Source: Cryptomeria japonica (Eukaryota; Streptophyta; Pinopsida; Cupressales; Cupressaceae). From it: 64,000 nt of DNA. A program made the position numbers and the translations under genes. Positions within the stretch are counted from its first letter, which is position 1, and each line of letters opens with the position of its first letter. Shown here in pieces: positions 1 through 10,366 of this stretch. Location of the stretch: positions 215,755,497-215,819,496 of the forward strand of contig NC_081406.1 of assembly GCF_030272615.1 (NCBI RefSeq). The letters run 5' to 3'. The notes beneath the pieces were generated by a model. That model had not been told where the DNA came from. It ran no database searches and saw nothing but the letters and a program-made list of their open reading frames with translations.

Positions 1-2270
1 CTAGGAGATGGATTGATGCCCTTTACCCAACCTAACCTCAACAACGAGCAAGATGACATTCTTACCCAACTATACGATTTTCCTTGGGATAGTACAAGAG
101 ATTATAATGACTGGTTATGAGCACAACAAGTCTTGGACAACAAGAGATAAAACACTATACGTATAGAAGCAGAGGCACAAAGACAACTTAATCCTCAGGT
201 GAACCCACAAGAAAATCCACAACCATATCCTCAACTAGAGAATTGAGGTACTAAGCTAGACTATATATCATCTTTCTCTCCTGAGAGATTCCACTGAGTC
301 CATAGGAGTGGTTCTTCACCATCCAACTTAGTAGAGTTAGGACCTGCCACTAGGTGAAAGAGGAACAAAGCTAAGAAACAACCCTCAATAGCCTCACTAG
401 TATAGTCATCCATACTTAATGTAGAAGATCAACTGATTCCCAGTCCTTAGCCTATCGCTGCACCTTTTGTGACTCAATGTCCACCGTCACCACCTTTGAT
501 GGCCTATTTTAACCAAGACACCACACCGCTAGGAACCATACTAGGGGGTATACATGACCTACTTAGAAACCTGGATAAATTTTGCAGCAAATTTTACTAT
601 TTAGGAGGACGAATGGCTGATGAACATATTGAAGCATTCAAAGATGCGGTCATTAATAATCATATTAAGCACCAAGATGTAGTATGTAGACTCTTCCCAT
701 ATTCAATTGGGAAGAATGAATACAATTGGTACTTAACCTTACCTACAAACTCTATCACAGGCTGGGACGTCTTGGAGAAGGCCTTCATTGATCAATTCTG
801 AGTTTACATAGACCCTGAGACACTATACCACCAGTTTGCTTCTCTTAAGAAATCACCAAATGATCCATTAATGACTTTTAATACTAGCTTCCAAAGGGCA
901 TTCAAGAGGCTACAAGCTCTTTACCAAGTAGTGCCTAATGTAGCCATCAAATCATAGCTAAGAGCTATAGCCCCTTGGACTGCTATGTTTATTAAGAAGA
1001 GTGTTCCTCAAGATCAAAGGGACACCTTGGCAAAAGTCTTCACACTAGCAATTAGCATGAACCATGAGTTGAATCAAACCCCAGGAGGGATCGAACATAA
1101 TCTACCTATAGGGGTGAATCAAGGAAACTACAATCAACTCCTAGGCATACCCTCATCTCTACCTATAGCTACCCCAATGATGAACCTGGTGCCAATCTAT
1201 GCACCCCAACCTTAGGCAAATCAATAATTTGTTGCCTAATCTTTGACTTGGAAAAGTAGTACCAATACCGCCCCCACTCAAACACAATATGCTGGTCAAG
1301 CGCAAGGGGGAAGTCAACAATTTGGCAGCACTAACTCAGTAAACCAACCTCCAACCATGGTGCCTGAGAATCAAGGATCTCATATATCTGCTGAAGTAGA
1401 AGCCTTGAAGAAAATGATCTCATAGGTTACTTCAGACTTGAGCCAACTAAAAATGAATCCTCTGGGAGGGTATAATCAATCCCAACCATATAATAATCAA
1501 CAAAAATACAATAACCAGAACCAAAATAAAAGGTATAACAACAAACCTTATAATAGGTAGTGGAATACGGGTCCGAATAATGGTGGGGTAAACCATGATC
1601 ATCCCGACACATTAGATAACCCAAACCACACACAAAGTGTTAACCTTGCTGATATGAATTTGCTAACAAATTGGTACAAGTTACATGACATAGTTGCACA
1701 TTCTGAGGTTAATTGTGCTTAGTTTGAGAAAATCATAAGAATTGCTCAAGTTGACTCTCATCCAAAGATTGTTCCAATGATGAACCTATTAAGGTTAATA
1801 CTATCATGCTGGTTGATACCTTCCTGTGCAAAGAATTTCAGGTTGAGGCTGAAGGTGAACCATGTGTATATGATGCTTAGGCCTTTCAGACCAAAAACAA
1901 CTACAATCTTAGGAGTCAAGGAAAAGCTCCATTAATGGAGCCACCTCCCCCGACAGGTGGGTTTGTACCTCCTAATGCGAATGCAAGCAACAATCCTCAC
2001 CCTCCTTGGGCTTTCCAAGGAGCATGCCCTAGACAAGCTCAAGGGAAATATTATGTTCTGAAAGGATCATTTGATGTTACTAAGGAGATGGAAAGGACTG
2101 GCACCATTATGTGCTTGATGGAAGTATTGAGATATTGCCCTGAATAGTAGAGGGCTCTCCTTAGAAAGTTGGAATTGTTAGAGTCAGAGATAAATGAGGT
2201 TAAGATGGTAGACCTTAATGAAGTCAACACTAACATTAGTAGTGATGGAATAGAAAATCCATAATTTTTA
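1..2270 (+). pseudogene. gag: Ty3/gypsy gag, degraded
   Basis: The frame is open in pieces from base 1 to about 1700 (best stretches 469-801, 985-1215 and 1243-1425), then shifts to another frame for 1935-2147. The middle part (about 580-960) reads as a retrotransposon gag domain: a segment around FYYLGGRMADEHIEAF, then WYLTLPTNSI and W-x-x-L-x-x-AFIDQF, followed after a stop by a region matching the usual HQFASLKK...F...F..A part. The 1430-1560 stretch is rich in Asn, Gln and Tyr. No CCHC zinc knuckle is visible, which suits many Tat gags. It would form the particle coat that packages element RNA. The N-terminus lies outside the window and at least eight stops are present, so it is not functional. 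Confidence 0.75.
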
Positions 2271-2299
2271 CTGAGTTTAAGGACATGTGGAAAGAATTT

Positions 2300-2640
2300 A
2301 CACAACTGTTTAGTAGAATCAGGGGCTTCAGGAAATGTAATGCCCCTGTATATTTCAGAAGCTTAGACTTCAACCAGTATGTACAAATAGTAAGGTGGTA
2401 CAACTAGACAAAACTAAGGTTAATGTAATCGGAGAATTGAAAGATGTATACATCCAATTAGGTGCCAATCCCCGAATATCTCGTTATATTGACATTCAAG
2501 TACAGTGGATATTCTGGAAGTATATGGGATGCTCCTTAGTAGGAATTGGTCAAATACTTTGGGAGGATATTTCTTGACTTGTTTTGCATACCTATGGCTT
2601 CCATGGAAGGGGATTAGAAACCAGATCTGAATCGATAGTG
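2300..2640 (+). pseudogene. Ty3/gypsy aspartic protease remnant
   Basis: At 2313 the frame reads VESGASGNVMPLY, the position of the retropepsin active site (normally DSGAS), so the catalytic Asp appears as Glu. After a frame change, 2395-2520 reads VIGELKDVYIQLGANPR and then a degenerate DI-x-V segment, which is the protease flap and C-terminal part of plant gypsy elements. The enzyme would cut the Gag-Pol polyprotein. Stops and the D-to-E change mean it is dead. Confidence 0.65.
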
Positions 2641-3340
2641 AATCTAAGTTGAAAAAGTTGGTAACGGATTATGGTGCTCCCAATGAGGTGGTGTTTGCTA
2701 AATTGAGTCTAGGAGTTTACAGGGTCAATGAGATTCTCACTTTCTTTGCTACAACTCCTCTCTAGTTGTTTCAAGTAGATATGACCTCATATAAAAGGTG
2801 AGTCAAAGGTTTCACTACAATAGTACAACAAGGAATGTGTTTGTTGGGGACACTATGAAGATACAAGATTTATTTCTTCCGAAGTGGTGTTAGATACTTC
2901 ATGAGGAGCACTAAGAGATTTCATGTATCCCATGTCAGAATGAGATTATGAAATTGATAAGTCTGGTTCCATACAAAGAAGATGATCATACCATCAATAT
3001 GGAAGAAGTTCAAGGTCTAAGTTGTGAAGAATTAGAACCCCAAACAATAGATTCTATAAGTAAGACTACCCAACCTAAAGAATACAACTAGGAGATTCTT
3101 GCAGTTGAGATTGTCAAAAATGAGAAGGAAGGTATTCCTCTTGAGCAAGAGAACAATGAAACATAATCTCAACTTCAACCTCAATCAAAACAAGTTGTTC
3201 TTAACACTACTAAAGCATTCATGCAACTAGAAATTGAACAATCTCACTTGTCACAAGACTTCGAGTTGGAGAAGAAACAATCATCTCTGGAAGCTAATCT
3301 AATTATTGACCCTAAGGTGAAAAATGTAAAGAGACCAAAA
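2641..3340 (+). pseudogene. Protease-to-RNase H linker of the gypsy pol, degraded
   Basis: Short open pieces with gypsy-linker character (for example around 2680-2760, with a run FAKLSLGVYRVNEILTF) are separated by stops and frame changes. I recognise no catalytic motif. It lies between the protease and the first RNase H and is most simply the spacer region of the same polyprotein. The 3221-3340 part is Glu/Lys rich and leads in frame into the RNase H-like domain. Confidence 0.45.
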
Positions 3341-3730
3341 GATGAAATATGGTTTTTAAAGTTTGATGGGTCAAGATCTAAGCAAGGTAGTGGAGCAGGA
3401 GTAGAATTAACTAACCCATAAGGGAAAACCCTTTTAGCTTCTTACCAACTCCAATTCTCTTGTACTAATAACATGACAGAGTACAAGGCCTTAGTTAGAG
3501 GATTACTTTTTGCTCATAAGAAGGGGGCAAAGTGTTCAAAGGTGCAAGGAGATTCTGAGCTGGTGGTTAAACAAGTGTGAAGCCAATATGCGTGCCACAA
3601 TAAAAGGTTACCAGCATATTGGAATAGAGTGTGGGATGTAATTAAGGATTTTAATGCTTTTGACATTCAGTTGGTATCTAAGAAAGTAAACAGAATACCT
3701 AATGCACTGGTCGTAACTGTAGTACATTAG
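3341..3730 (+). pseudogene. Plant/archaeal-type RNase H domain located upstream of RT
   Basis: In one frame (frame 2), with an ochre stop at 3419 and an opal stop at 3578, the translation shows the RNase H signature in order. First comes FDGS with glycines and G-x-GV (first catalytic Asp). Next is a TNNMTEYKALVRGL segment (catalytic Glu). Then comes KVQGDSELVVKQV (second catalytic Asp). Last is a C-terminal KVNRIPNAL, where an Asp is usual before ALA. This is the aRNH type carried as an extra RNase H by Tat-lineage elements. The same element has its ordinary RNase H after RT (5041-5510), so there are two. In the Tat elements I know, the extra domain lies between RNase H and integrase; here it precedes RT. 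Confidence 0.8.
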
Positions 3731-4189
3731 AACCAATAAGCCAACCCCCTTTGAAGAAGTTCTCCATGGATTTAATCTCTATATTGGCTGTACCTGATAA
3801 TATAAAACACTTCCAAGTCTTCTAGAATGATGCCCACATTCTAGCCTTTCTTGCTAATTCAGGGTCTTTTGAAGAGAAAATTATTGATGAGGAAGATAAA
3901 TCAGATGATCTTAATGTCAAAAGTAATGCTGATATTTTGGATTTATCAACTAACGTTATTCCTAAAGGGATGGTCACCTTAGAGATACTTTTTGATTCTG
4001 ACCCTAGAGTAAAGGAGAGACTAACAATGGACTCAGATGCCAAAAAGTACAAGCCCCATAATATTGGTCCAAAAGAATAAGAGAGGATTGTCTATATTGG
4101 GAAGATTTGCACTCAAAATGAAAGAGAAAAAATGATACAAATCTTAAAAGAGTTCATTGATGTAACAACATGGGGTATTAAGATTTAAA
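3731..4189 (+). pseudogene. Pre-RT linker of gypsy pol
   Basis: A mostly open stretch (about 3820-4080) is rich in Asp, Glu and Ser. It ends in a segment around RIVYIGKICTQNEREKMIQ and an ILKEFIDVTTWG motif. That resembles the conserved stretch just before RT in plant Ty3/gypsy elements (normally ...LLREYLDVFAW). No enzymatic domain is seen. The run from here into RT supports the RNase H-RT adjacency as real element structure rather than a chance juxtaposition. Confidence 0.55.
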
Positions 4190-5045
4190 GACATTTGATA
4201 CAATGATTATCACCCATGTGATCCCCCTAAAACCTAACATAAAGTCATTCTAGCAAAAGCAACGACCGGTCAATTCACTAATAGAACCCTTGATTTTCAA
4301 GGAAGTACAAAAGTTACTCTCTACCAAGATTATTTTTCTAGTACAACATTCTACTTGGGTTGCTAATTTGGTACTAGTATGAAAAAAGAATGGAGAAATA
4401 TGTCTTTGTGTGGACTTTCACAATATCAACAAAGCCTCCGAGAAAGATAATTACCCGCTTCCTTCTTTGGATGAAGTACTACAAATAGTAAATGGTTCGC
4501 AAATGATGTCATTCTTAGATGGTTATTCAGGATATAACCAAGTATTGGTGAACTATGAGGATCGTATGAAGATAGAGTTTACGACAAAGTGGGGAACATA
4601 TGCATACAAAAGAATGCCATTCGGGTTGATTAATGTTGGGGTGACCTTCCAACGACCGATGGATACATATTTTAAGGAATTGATTGGAAAATGCATTATT
4701 ATCTATATGGATGACTTGACGATATTTTCTAATGTCAGAGAAGACCACCCAGACCACCTCCAAAAGGTACTGGAAAGATGTCGGAGATATGGGATTTCCC
4801 TTAACCCCAAGAAATGTGTATTTGGAGTGGCTAAAGGAAAGCTACTTTTCCACGTAATCTCAAAGAGGGGGATATCTATAGACCTAGATCAGGTAGAAGC
4901 GTTATTGAAGTTACAAATGCCCAACAGTAAAAAGGAGACGAGATCATTCTTTGGGAAGATCAATTTTGTTAGAAAGTTTATTACTGGGTTTGCAAAGATA
5001 GTCAAGCCATTGAATGAAATGATGAAGAAGGATTCTAAAGGTTGA
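4190..5045 (+). pseudogene. Ty3/gypsy reverse transcriptase
   Basis: An open run of 211 codons (4410-5045) covers the palm. It shows the VDFHNINKASEKDNYPLP and SFLDGYSGYNQ blocks, KRMPFGLINVGVTFQR, and the catalytic IIYMDD box at about 4703-4720, followed by SLNPKKCVFGV and RSFFGKINFVRKFI. The upstream fingers (4200-4400), in the same frame interrupted by stops, include STWVANLVLV and KKNGEICLC. The role is copying element RNA into cDNA inside Gag particles. The catalytic YMDD is preserved, but the stops and a frameshift at about 5041 into RNase H break the polyprotein. Confidence 0.92.
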
Positions 5046-5510
5046 ATGGACAACTGAAGCAAAAGAGGATTTTTCCCAGATTAAGAAATCCATCACCGAA
5101 GCTCCTATGCTAACTAGCCCTAATTACACTCTATCATTTTACATATATTCTTTTGCTTTGCTACACTTAGGAGCATCCATTTTGACATAGAGGCAATTAG
5201 GAGATGAGAAACCTATTGCATTTATGAGCTCTCCTTTCAAAAGTGTTGAGGCTAGATATTTTGCTCTTGAAAAAAAGGCCTTTGCGTTGGTAAGAGTAGT
5301 CAATAAATTTAGGCATTATATCCTAAGGAGTAAAATTTATGCGATGGTCCCTGATCAAGCGGTGAAGTCACTACTCATGTAGTCTGAGCTAGGAGAACAT
5401 CAACGGAAATGGATGGCGATATTGCAAGAATTTGATTTAGAGATGCATCCAATGAAGTTGGTCTGAGGCCAAGGGATGTCTCAAGCCATGGCGACTGACA
5501 TCCCTCAAAT
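5041..5510 (+). pseudogene. Ty3/gypsy RNase H (standard position after RT)
   Basis: After a frameshift, frame 1 reads VEWTTEAKEDFSQIKKSI, then TEAPML-x-SPN, then a degenerate first catalytic region (FYIYSFALLHLGASIL). It continues with KPIAFMSSPF, EARYFALEKKAFALVRVV and FRHYILR. These are the classical connection and RNase H landmarks of gypsy elements. Stops at about 5188, 5380 and 5464 disable it. Together with the domain at 3341-3730 this element carried two RNases H. Confidence 0.82.
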
Positions 5511-5559
5511 GCAGTGCCAACAATATACGTTGGATTCATTCACTCAGAACCCCTAGTAC

Positions 5560-6805
5560 ACGAATTTGGTATTTATATTGTTGAATAATAAGTGTCTTGA
5601 GGGGTTGACAACCACGCAAAGATGAGCATTAAGGCTCAAAAGTACCAATTATATGATTAAGGATTCAACACTTTATAGAAAGAACTATGAAGGTATTTAC
5701 CTTCGGTGTCTTGATCATCAAGAATCCCATAATATGATTGAGGAATTTCACCATAAATATGGTACAAGTCATGGGTCGATGAATGCCACTGCACATCAAA
5801 TCTTGAAGGCTGGATATTATTGACCTAACATAATTAAGGATACTCATGAGCATGCTCGTCACTATCATATGTGCCAAACTGTAGCCTCCATAGAAAGAAA
5901 TCCCACCATTCCTCTCCAACTATTGTTTGAGGTAAGACCTTTCACTCAATGGGAAATGGATTTCGTAGGTGTTATTAATCCTAACTCATCTGCAGGACAT
6001 AAGCTTATTCTTACTATGATGGATTATTGCACCTGGTGGATAGAAGCCATTGCATGTCAGATTGCTACTACTAAGGTAGTCTTGAAATTTATTGAAGAGA
6101 ACATCATCACGATGTTTGGTATGTCATTCGCTCTGGTATGTGACAATGGCCCTACTTTTACTTCTGCACAATTGATGCAATGGTCATATGAATATAGTGA
6201 TATTAAAATTTTCATCCAACTACTACCCGCAAGGTAATAGAGTAGCTGAATCTATGAACAAGAACATCCTCGATGTCATTAAGAAGCTACTTGAAAAAAA
6301 CCCCAGGGATTGGCATAATCAATTGAGATATGCCTTATGGGTTGATCGAACCAGAGTAAAAGCCACCTTGGGAACTTCTCCATATTACCTTGTCTATGGC
6401 CAAACCCCTATCTTCCCAATCAACTTGCAAATATTGGTCCTCCAATTAATGAAATAACTTGACATTGAGGATCAGGTAGAGGTTTGCTTGTTAAATTTAT
6501 TAAGACTTGATGAAAAAAGGATTAATAATCTTCAACACTTTTCCAAGCACCAAGTCATTGTTAAGCGATGGTTTGATAAAAGGGCCAAGGTGAAAGCTTT
6601 TTGGATCTCTGACCTAGTCTTGTTGTGGGAGGACAAGGGCAAGGAGAAAAAAGGTGATCACCACAAGTTTGAAAGATTGTGGTTAGGTCCCTACCAAATA
6701 GCTGAAATTTAAGGCAAAAACACTTTTAGGTTAAGCTCTTTGACTACAAAACTTGTATCGTTTCCTGTCAATGGTCAGTTCCTCAAGCATTACTTTGATT
6801 AATCC
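5560..6805 (+). pseudogene. Ty3/gypsy integrase with C-terminal GPY-like region
   Basis: The N-terminal HHCC zinc finger is visible around 5745-5880 (HHKYG...H...ARHYHMCQ). The DDE core reads WEMDFVG (first Asp, about 5953) and VCDNGPTF (second Asp, about 6140). After a frame change at about 6190-6230 it continues with NRVAESMNKNIL (Glu). The core ends with LGTSPYYLVYG. The C-terminal part (6488-6712) has WFDKRAKVK, DLVLLWEDK, then KFERLWLGPYQI, a GPY/F-type module. A final SLTTKLVSFPVNGQFLKHYFD ends at a TAA about 6800. It would insert the cDNA. It is broken by stops and at least two frameshifts. No chromodomain is seen, as expected for Tat. Confidence 0.88.
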
Positions 6806-7396
6806 TCAATGAAGCTTGACTTGTTGTATATAGTAGATTAGTTTTTTCTTTTCTTTTTTTTTTTTCTTTGGGTTTTTGTTAGTTTGTTGTGTTTTTGTTT
6901 TGTTGCGTGCTTGTTTCCCTTATGTTTGGTTTGATTGCTTGTTCATTTTGTTTTTTTGTTGAGTTGGGATATACATATTTTGTTCTCAAATATTCTAAAA
7001 GGAAGGTATCCTTCGCATAACATCTTTCCAAATTTTGAGAGACTTCGACTCTCTTCTATTTACGAATTCATTGTCATTTGGTTAATTTTGAAACTTTTGT
7101 CTATACTCGTTCAAAGTGGTATATAACCGTTTAAATATGATTTGAGTTTTCGACTTTCAATTGGAAAAGGCTAGCTTGATAAACTCAGCACCAATTTCAC
7201 ATTAAGATACATCAAAATTTTTAAACTGGTTTGCAAGTGAAAAATCCAAAGTCAGGGCTTTTCACATTATCCACCATGGGTCCCAACCTAGTTATAGAAC
7301 TTCAATGTTTGAAAGTTGCTTAAAAGGTTATTGAAGAAATAATTCATTCTATATCCTACAATGCTTTCAAAAAAAGAGAGAGAGAGAGAAAAGAAA
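6806..7396 (+). other. Gypsy 3' untranslated stretch, T-rich then GA-rich
   Basis: No coding signal is seen. It starts with a T-rich stretch (6840-6960) and ends with an uninterrupted purine run at 7369-7396 (A7 then (GA)n). That run is a candidate polypurine tract immediately before a TG at 7397. A 13-bp perfect inverted repeat, GTTGCTTAAAAGG / CCTTTTAAGCAAC (7315-7327 and 7401-7413), flanks the purine run. Whether 7397 is the true 3' LTR start cannot be settled because the 5' LTR is outside the window. Confidence 0.4.
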
Positions 7397-7906
7397 TGAT
7401 CCTTTTAAGCAACTCAAATGGGTGTTTCAAGTAACCTCCATCAGGGCTATGGATGCTTCGTTGGCAGTGGAGCACTATTTGATGGGAACCAGAGGTATCT
7501 TTGTCAGGGCTATAAATGCCTGACTTGCAGCAAAGCTATGCCTAGGATGACCTTTCATGGAACACGATTGATGACTTCATCTATGTAGCTCATGCCCAGT
7601 TTCCTCTATTTATCTGCATTATTGAAATGATGGAGTAATAAATCATGTGCACACACTTAAGAGTTAATCATGTTCATTTCTCTTCTTGGTTGTTTGTTCA
7701 TTGGTTCACTCATCTTTTTCTCTTATACATTCTTTTTAATTATAATAGTCTTAGGCATCAGGTTAACTAGAGATTCTGAAGTTCTAAATTGCCTGTAGTC
7801 ATTTTTCCCAGATAGTCGCCATTTGTTATGCCTTGCATATCTATTTCCCCATTAGTCTCCTTGTGTCAAAATTTGGGTCCCTTTTGTCTTTTCTTTTCTT
7901 TTTCCA

Positions 7907-8290
7907 TTTGTTCCTTTTTGGCTTTTGAACTCAGAACTCTCGAGTCCCGGAGTCCCGAGGTCCCTTTGTTCCTTTTTGGTTTTTGACCTCGGAACTCCGA
8001 AGTCCTAGAGTCTTGAGGTCCCTTTGTTCCATTTTGGTTTTCGACCATGTAACTCCAGAGTCCCAAGGTCCATTTGTTCCTTTTTGGTTTTTGACCTCAG
8101 AACTCTGAAGTCCCAGAGTCCCAAGGTCCCTTTTTTTTCTTTGTTTTTTGACCTTAGAACTCTGTAGTCCTAGAGCCCTAAGATTTTGAGTCTTTTGCCT
8201 CAGAACTCTGGAGTCCTAAAGTTCTGAGGTGGAACCTCCTTTTTCTTGCTTCAAAACCCTGGAGTTACGGGGTAGGGTGTTTCCTTTCTT
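7907..8290 (+). repeat. Tandem minisatellite, unit about 58 bp, six to seven diverged copies
   Basis: Copies begin with TTTGTTCC(T/A)TTTTGG, followed by a TTTTGACCTC-like segment, GAACTC-GAGTCC and CCGAGGTCCC. They start near 7907, 7965, 8023, 8073, 8131, 8186 and 8233, so most spacings are 58 bp with one or two shorter ones. Divergence increases to the right. It lies upstream of the TATA box at 8372, so it may act as repeated promoter-proximal elements. Confidence 0.85.
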
Positions 8291-8371
8291 GTGTGTCGAG
8301 CTTGGAACCTTGGGACCCTGGAGTCCCGAGGTTGTGTTTAAAGCCTTCATACAGATGGGCTTGGGAAGAGG

Positions 8372-8379
8372 TATAAATA
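8372..8379 (+). promoter_or_regulatory. TATA box (TATAAATA)
   Basis: The sequence GGTATAAATAGGG is a near-ideal plant TATA box in a region otherwise free of coding signal, about 80 bp downstream of the 58-bp repeats. A transcript would start near 8400-8410. Likely an LTR promoter; a host promoter is not excluded. Confidence 0.55.
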
Positions 8380-8619
8380 GGGATGATGAACTTTAATAGT
8401 TCATTTGTGCATTTAGAGATCCTCCTCCCTAGCTCCAAGCCATGAACCTCTGAACTTTCAATCTTTCCTTGGCGTTTTTGAGCATTTTGATTCACCACCT
8501 TGGTGATTTTTCTTGCCCATTTTGGTGGTTTGTAGATTAGATTTTCTTTCCTTGTCGTTATTTTTGTTGGTTGTTGGTTTTTGTTTGTTTCTTGTTTTCT
8601 TTTGTGTGCCCTAGTTTTC

Positions 8620-8850
8620 CCACCTGGAACACCGGAGTTTCGGGTAGTTGGTTTTCATCCACCTGGAACCCCAAAGTTTCAGGTCACTCCTATTTAATAA
8701 GCCCATAACCCCAAAACCCTAGAGTTCCGGGTGGCTCCCATTCAATGAACCTAGAACCCTGGACCCCTAGAGTTCCGGGATTCCTTTTTCACACAACCTG
8801 ACCCCGAAACCCTGGAGTTCCGAGACTTCTTCACTTGTGCCTACCCCAAG
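8620..8850 (+). repeat. Short direct repeats around the core ACCCTGGAGTTCCGGG
   Basis: The phrase (A)CC(C)TGGA..CC-GGAGTT(T/C)CGGG recurs about six times with irregular spacing (for example near 8628, 8662, 8715, 8757 and 8808). The same phrase appears singly at 8261-8275 and resembles part of the 58-bp unit, so the two arrays may share ancestry. No protein or RNA role is evident. Confidence 0.6.
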
Positions 8851-8936
8851 ACCTTGAAGTACCCAAGTAAATCAACTTTTATGATTATTATCAAAGACTA
8901 AGGATTTGTTTTCTTCTTGTAGGTTTGAGTGGTTAG

Positions 8937-9330
8937 ATGGAGTCATCCTCCAGCAAAAGAGGAAAAGAAATTGATAGACTCCCAGCCACCATGAAATATC
9001 ATTATCAAGGACAAGTCTATGCTTCAAAGTTAGATGATCAAGTCAGATGGGTTACAGATACCAAAATTGGCCATATAGAAATTAAGGATAGCAAGGCTCA
9101 ATTAGACAAACCTAGTTTGGAGGCCCTCCATAGAAGAATCAATAGATCAGGCCTAGTTGAAGCTACTGGCTTTCCATAGTCATGGCAAGCATGATGAAGG
9201 AGTTAGAGGAGGAGAGAATGCATGCGGATGAAGTTTTGAAGAAATATAAATTTAGAGTTAAGCATGTATTTGATCCTCCAGTTCAAGTAGTTGCATGTAT
9301 AGTTTATAATTATAGAGCTTTTGCCAAGAA
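8937..9330 (+). pseudogene. Unrecognised small ORF downstream of the TATA region, frameshifted
   Basis: Reading starts at an ATG at 8937 (80 codons, beginning MESSSSKRGKEIDRLP) and stops at 9179. An overlapping frame from 9182 continues as a charged, helical stretch (MKELEEERMHADEVLKKYKF) to about 9330. A good splice acceptor (T-rich, then TTGTAG) lies at 8910-8920 just upstream of the ATG, and another (TTGTATTTTCAG) at about 9391-9402. A spliced origin is therefore possible. It has no recognised domain. It could be an extra ORF of a gypsy-type element or a degraded host exon. Confidence 0.3.
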
Positions 9331-10366
9331 ATAAGGAATAAATGCATAATTGCTAAAAATGGCAAATCTTTTTTTATAAATCCTTAATCTTGTATTTTCA
9401 GCTGTTGCTCCTACTCAAGTTCCAATTTTGAGAGAAATTCTACAAGACTACGAAAACATGGCTCACCCAGCATGGTCTTTGTAGTGCTCATGTAGTCCTC
9501 ATTTCGTAGTTGTTAAGTGGAGTGTCAAGGAAGAAACTTGGAAGTTAACTATGACTCCTAGTTTCAGTTCTTAATTTAGGGTAGGTTTATTTCCTAGATA
9601 ATAGGGCAGAGAACTTATATAAATTGAGAAGTTGGATTCATTTGCAAGGGTCCCAAATTGATGATTTGTGGCCCACATAGAGATTTTAGAATATTTTGTA
9701 GATTGTCAAGAAGTTTGAGTTATTTTTGTTATACTTTCATTGAGATTAATATGAGAAACAACTTGTAGATTTTCTGATCTACGTCTATATTCTACCAAAT
9801 TGTTTTGTGTAATCTGGTAATGTCTATTATTCGGAGTTAGCAACGTGGTTTAATATTTTTGTTTATCACTTTATGAATCATATTGCGCACATCAGTGGTG
9901 TATGAGAATTATTATGATAGGCCATATTGTTGATGATTTTATTTCCATAAATTTGTGAAATTGATGATTTTGCAGGTTTTCTGGAGGTTTGTTGTTGAAT
10001 ACTAACTTGGATAATATTTGATAATTTCTTGGATTGCAGGGAACTAATTGAGTAGTTCATTAAGTTGTTATTACATTGGTTTTTATTGTTGGATTTTTGT
10101 TCCCCTTTACACTTCGCATTTTATTTTCTAGAAAAATCTTAAATCATAAAATACAAAAAAAAAGGAAGTTCAACCATTCACAACCAGTGATATTTAGTTT
10201 CAACTAGCATGCCCCTTAACAGGTACAACCACATCAACCATTGGGCTTCCCGTCACCATCTTGACCTGACTATAGAGACCTTGGGGTAGTGAGTTTTCCC
10301 AAACTCATTTGTTTTCAGGAGAGGTGGTGAGTGCTCACATTGGCTACCTGACTATTGGCGGGTGTG
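9331..10366. other. Non-coding, AT-rich, LTR-like stretch
   Basis: No ORF with recognisable content is seen. A TATA-like TTATATAAATT lies at about 9616-9626 and a T-rich stretch follows. It ends abruptly where copia RT sequence begins at about 10367 (the preceding bases read GTGTGTCA). This suggests the right end of an inserted element (CA end) abutting the RT of the next element, but the partner LTR is not in the window. Confidence 0.35.

Larger units (their letters stand above)
1..6805 (+). mobile_element. Decayed Ty3/gypsy (Tat-like) LTR retrotransposon, internal region
   Basis: The domains occur in the order gag, protease, RNase H-like, RT, RNase H, integrase, all on the + strand. That RT-RH-INT order is diagnostic of Ty3/gypsy (copia has INT before RT). 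The RT wording around the fingers and palm and the linker before RT resemble the plant Tat lineage as I know it. The window starts inside gag, so the 5' LTR and primer site lie to the left. The reading frame switches several times (frame 1 for gag, 3 for the protease start, 2 for the first RNase H, 3 for RT, 1 then 2 for integrase) and there are more than a dozen stops. This is an inactive old copy. The lineage assignment is from recognition, not a tree. Confidence 0.88.
7397..8936 (+). other. Probable LTR-derived non-coding region with promoter
   Basis: This is non-coding DNA directly after the candidate purine tract of the gypsy element. It contains a tandem array of about 58 bp units (7907-8290), a TATA box (8372-8379) and a second family of short direct repeats (8620-8850). 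This is the arrangement expected of a U3-R region: upstream repeats, TATA, transcript start. It could be the gypsy 3' LTR or a separate promoter. No matching second LTR copy is in the window to prove it. Confidence 0.4.

Noticed and set aside
4527..4763. Minus-strand 78-codon frame
   Set aside because: Antisense to the best conserved part of the gypsy RT.
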